Below are positions 8,085 to 8,853 of a DNA stretch of 8,853 nt, one piece after another. The DNA is from DATJUF01 sp035524095 (GTDB taxonomy: Bacteria; Desulfobacterota; Binatia; Binatales; Binataceae). Where the stretch lies: contig DATKPK010000047.1 in NCBI GenBank assembly GCA_035524095.1, positions 1-8,853 on the forward strand, given 5' to 3'. The number at the start of each line of letters is the position of its first letter. The stretch's first letter is position 1. Under the pieces are notes generated by a model, which made no database searches, was not told the origin of the DNA, and worked only from the letters and a program-made list of their open reading frames with translations. The translations under genes and the position numbers were made by a program.

Positions 8085-8118
8085 AGGTGAAACCGTTATT
8101 ATCGCCGAATCGTCTCTA

Positions 8119-8146
8119 TTGCTTAACACGGCGAAGGGAATATTAT
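8119..8146 (+). promoter_or_regulatory. Possible promoter in the ntrY-lpxC gap
   Basis: TTGCTT (8119-8124) and TATTAT (8141-8146) are separated by 16 nt; the -10 matches at five of six positions, the -35 at three. Transcription from here would begin only a few bases before the ATG at 8158, giving an almost leaderless mRNA, which would fit the absence of a well-placed ribosome site. The nearest candidate, GAAGGGA at 8133-8139, is 18 nt from the start. An internal promoter would let the lipid A enzyme be made without the kinase. Evidence is limited to the hexamers. Confidence 0.3.
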
Positions 8147-8159
8147 AAGCATCGCTTAT
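8145..8159 (+). repeat. Inverted repeat covering the start codon of the receiver-LpxC gene
   Basis: ATAAGC (8145-8150) and GCTTAT (8154-8159) form a perfect 6-bp inverted repeat around ATC, and the right arm includes the first two bases of the ATG at 8158. TGCTTA at 8120-8125 is also complementary to TAAGCA at 8146-8151, so the central arm has two mutually exclusive partners. It could be an operator or a weak RNA hairpin. The short AT-rich stem makes chance possible. Confidence 0.45.
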
Positions 8160-8853
8160 GGATAACACGACCGTCCTGGTGGTGGATGACGAGGAGCGGA
8201 TCCGGTCATCGTTGTGCGGGATCCTGACTGACGAGGGTTTTCGCGTGCTCGAGACCGACGGCGGTCCATCGGTGATGGATATCATCGAGCGCGAGCATCC
8301 AGAGCTGGTATTGCTGGATGTCTGGATGCCTAAACTCGATGGGATCGAGTTGTTGAGGCGGATCAAGGCAGAGCAGCCTGCGACCCGTGTCATCATGATC
8401 TCGGGCCACGCGAACATTCAGAACGCGGTAACTGCGACGCGGCTCGGTGCGGCGGATTTTATCGAGAAACCCTTCTCCGTGGATGGCCTCCTGACTTCAA
8501 TCGAACGGGTGTTGGCGGGCGAAACCGGCGGGACGGCATCGCCCGCGAGAGTGGACACGGCGGTATTTGCGAATGGGCGGACGCTGCGGAATGTTTCGCC
8601 GACGCCGCCGCAGTTCACCGTCAAGAGCTCGCTGGTGATGGCCGGTCAGGGGCTTCATTCGGGCCTCAAGAGTGGCATAATCCTCCAACCAGCGCCCCCA
8701 GGCACGGGCATCGTCTTTTCATCACTAGCGGACCAGTCAGCTATGGCGGCGCGGCTCGAGAACGTCACCGAGACCGGCTACAACACGACGCTCAGCAGCG
8801 GTGGCTACACAATCCGGACCGTAGAGCACTTGATGTCCGCTTTGCATGGGCTT
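8158..8853 (+). CDS. lpxC: NtrX-type receiver domain fused to LpxC (UDP-3-O-acyl-GlcNAc deacetylase), 3' end outside window
   Basis: The frame is open through the end of the window (232 codons). Residues 1-120 are a full response-regulator receiver: acidic pair Asp10/Asp11, phosphoacceptor Asp54 in LLDVWMP, Ser82 in VIMISGHA, and Lys104 in FIEKPF. The LLDVWMP, MISGH and TRLGAADFIEKPF wording is that of NtrX. After a Pro/Thr/Ala linker (about 121-150) comes LpxC from about residue 153: AGQGLHSG (His167, matching E. coli His19), LQPAPPGTGIVF, LENVTETGYNTTL and TVEHLMSAL. Glu223 and His224 correspond to the E. coli catalytic base Glu78 and zinc ligand His79; the spacing of 57 residues against 60 agrees. 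LpxC removes the acetyl group from UDP-3-O-acyl-GlcNAc, the committed lipid A step. The other zinc ligands lie beyond the window. The ATG at 8158 is the only start, since TAA at 8146 closes the frame upstream. The AAA+ and Fis domains of NtrX are absent. Regulation of the enzyme by phosphorylation from the upstream kinase is inferred. Confidence 0.9.
   Translation, partial: MDNTTVLVVDDEERIRSSLCGILTDEGFRVLETDGGPSVMDIIEREHPELVLLDVWMPKLDGIELLRRIKAEQPATRVIMISGHANIQNAVTATRLGAADFIEKPFSVDGLLTSIERVLAGETGGTASPARVDTAVFANGRTLRNVSPTPPQFTVKSSLVMAGQGLHSGLKSGIILQPAPPGTGIVFSSLADQSAMAARLENVTETGYNTTLSSGGYTIRTVEHLMSALHGL

Noticed and set aside
7752..8417. A 221-codon minus-strand open frame across the kinase end and the receiver start
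   Set aside because: It lies opposite the highly conserved ATPase and receiver motifs, is Ser/Arg/Thr rich and matches no family I recognise.
8158..8853. Possibility that the receiver and LpxC are two genes joined by a sequencing error
   Set aside because: The frame is continuous with normal codon use through a plausible linker. No stop, start or ribosome site is evident at the join, and the entire AAA+ region of NtrX would have to be missing, which a base error cannot cause.

Overview
The window looks like a chromosomal stretch from a GC-rich Gram-negative (LPS-making) bacterium. The evidence is the start of an LpxC domain, an NtrY-type nitrogen/envelope sensor kinase and a valS-nadC-birA block. 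The gene mix suggests a deltaproteobacterium-like lineage (Desulfobacterota, Myxococcota, Binatota or similar). That placement is an inference from gene content, not a phylogeny. All recognised genes are on the + strand. I see no RNA genes, insertion sequences, CRISPR arrays or phage genes.

Positions 1-3020 are housekeeping: the C-terminal part of valyl-tRNA synthetase (valS, cut by the window edge), nicotinate-nucleotide pyrophosphorylase (nadC) and a biotin-protein ligase without a DNA-binding domain (birA). They are closely spaced and probably co-transcribed. A 232-bp gap with a very good ribosome binding site leads to a complete elongation factor G paralogue (3253-5361). It stands apart from any ribosomal-protein operon, and its GTPase motifs depart from classical EF-G (DTPGY instead of DTPGH, SRLD instead of NKxD).

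After a 248-bp gap with an AT-rich patch and a possible promoter comes the signalling half: a 77-residue two-helix membrane protein (DUF2905 type), an NtrY-like membrane histidine kinase (5862-8084), and an open reading frame that starts at 8158 and runs off the end of the window. This last frame is the most interesting item. Its first ~120 residues are a complete response-regulator receiver domain of NtrX type, with all phosphorylation residues present. The same frame then continues, after a ~30-residue linker, into the N-terminal half of LpxC, the zinc deacetylase that commits UDP-acyl-GlcNAc to lipid A. The AAA+ and Fis domains of a normal NtrX are absent. The simplest reading is a two-component system in which an NtrY-like kinase phosphorylates the enzyme of the committed lipid A step directly, giving post-translational rather than transcriptional control of outer-membrane synthesis. 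The kinase-enzyme pairing and the direction of control are inferred. The domain fusion is read directly from the sequence.
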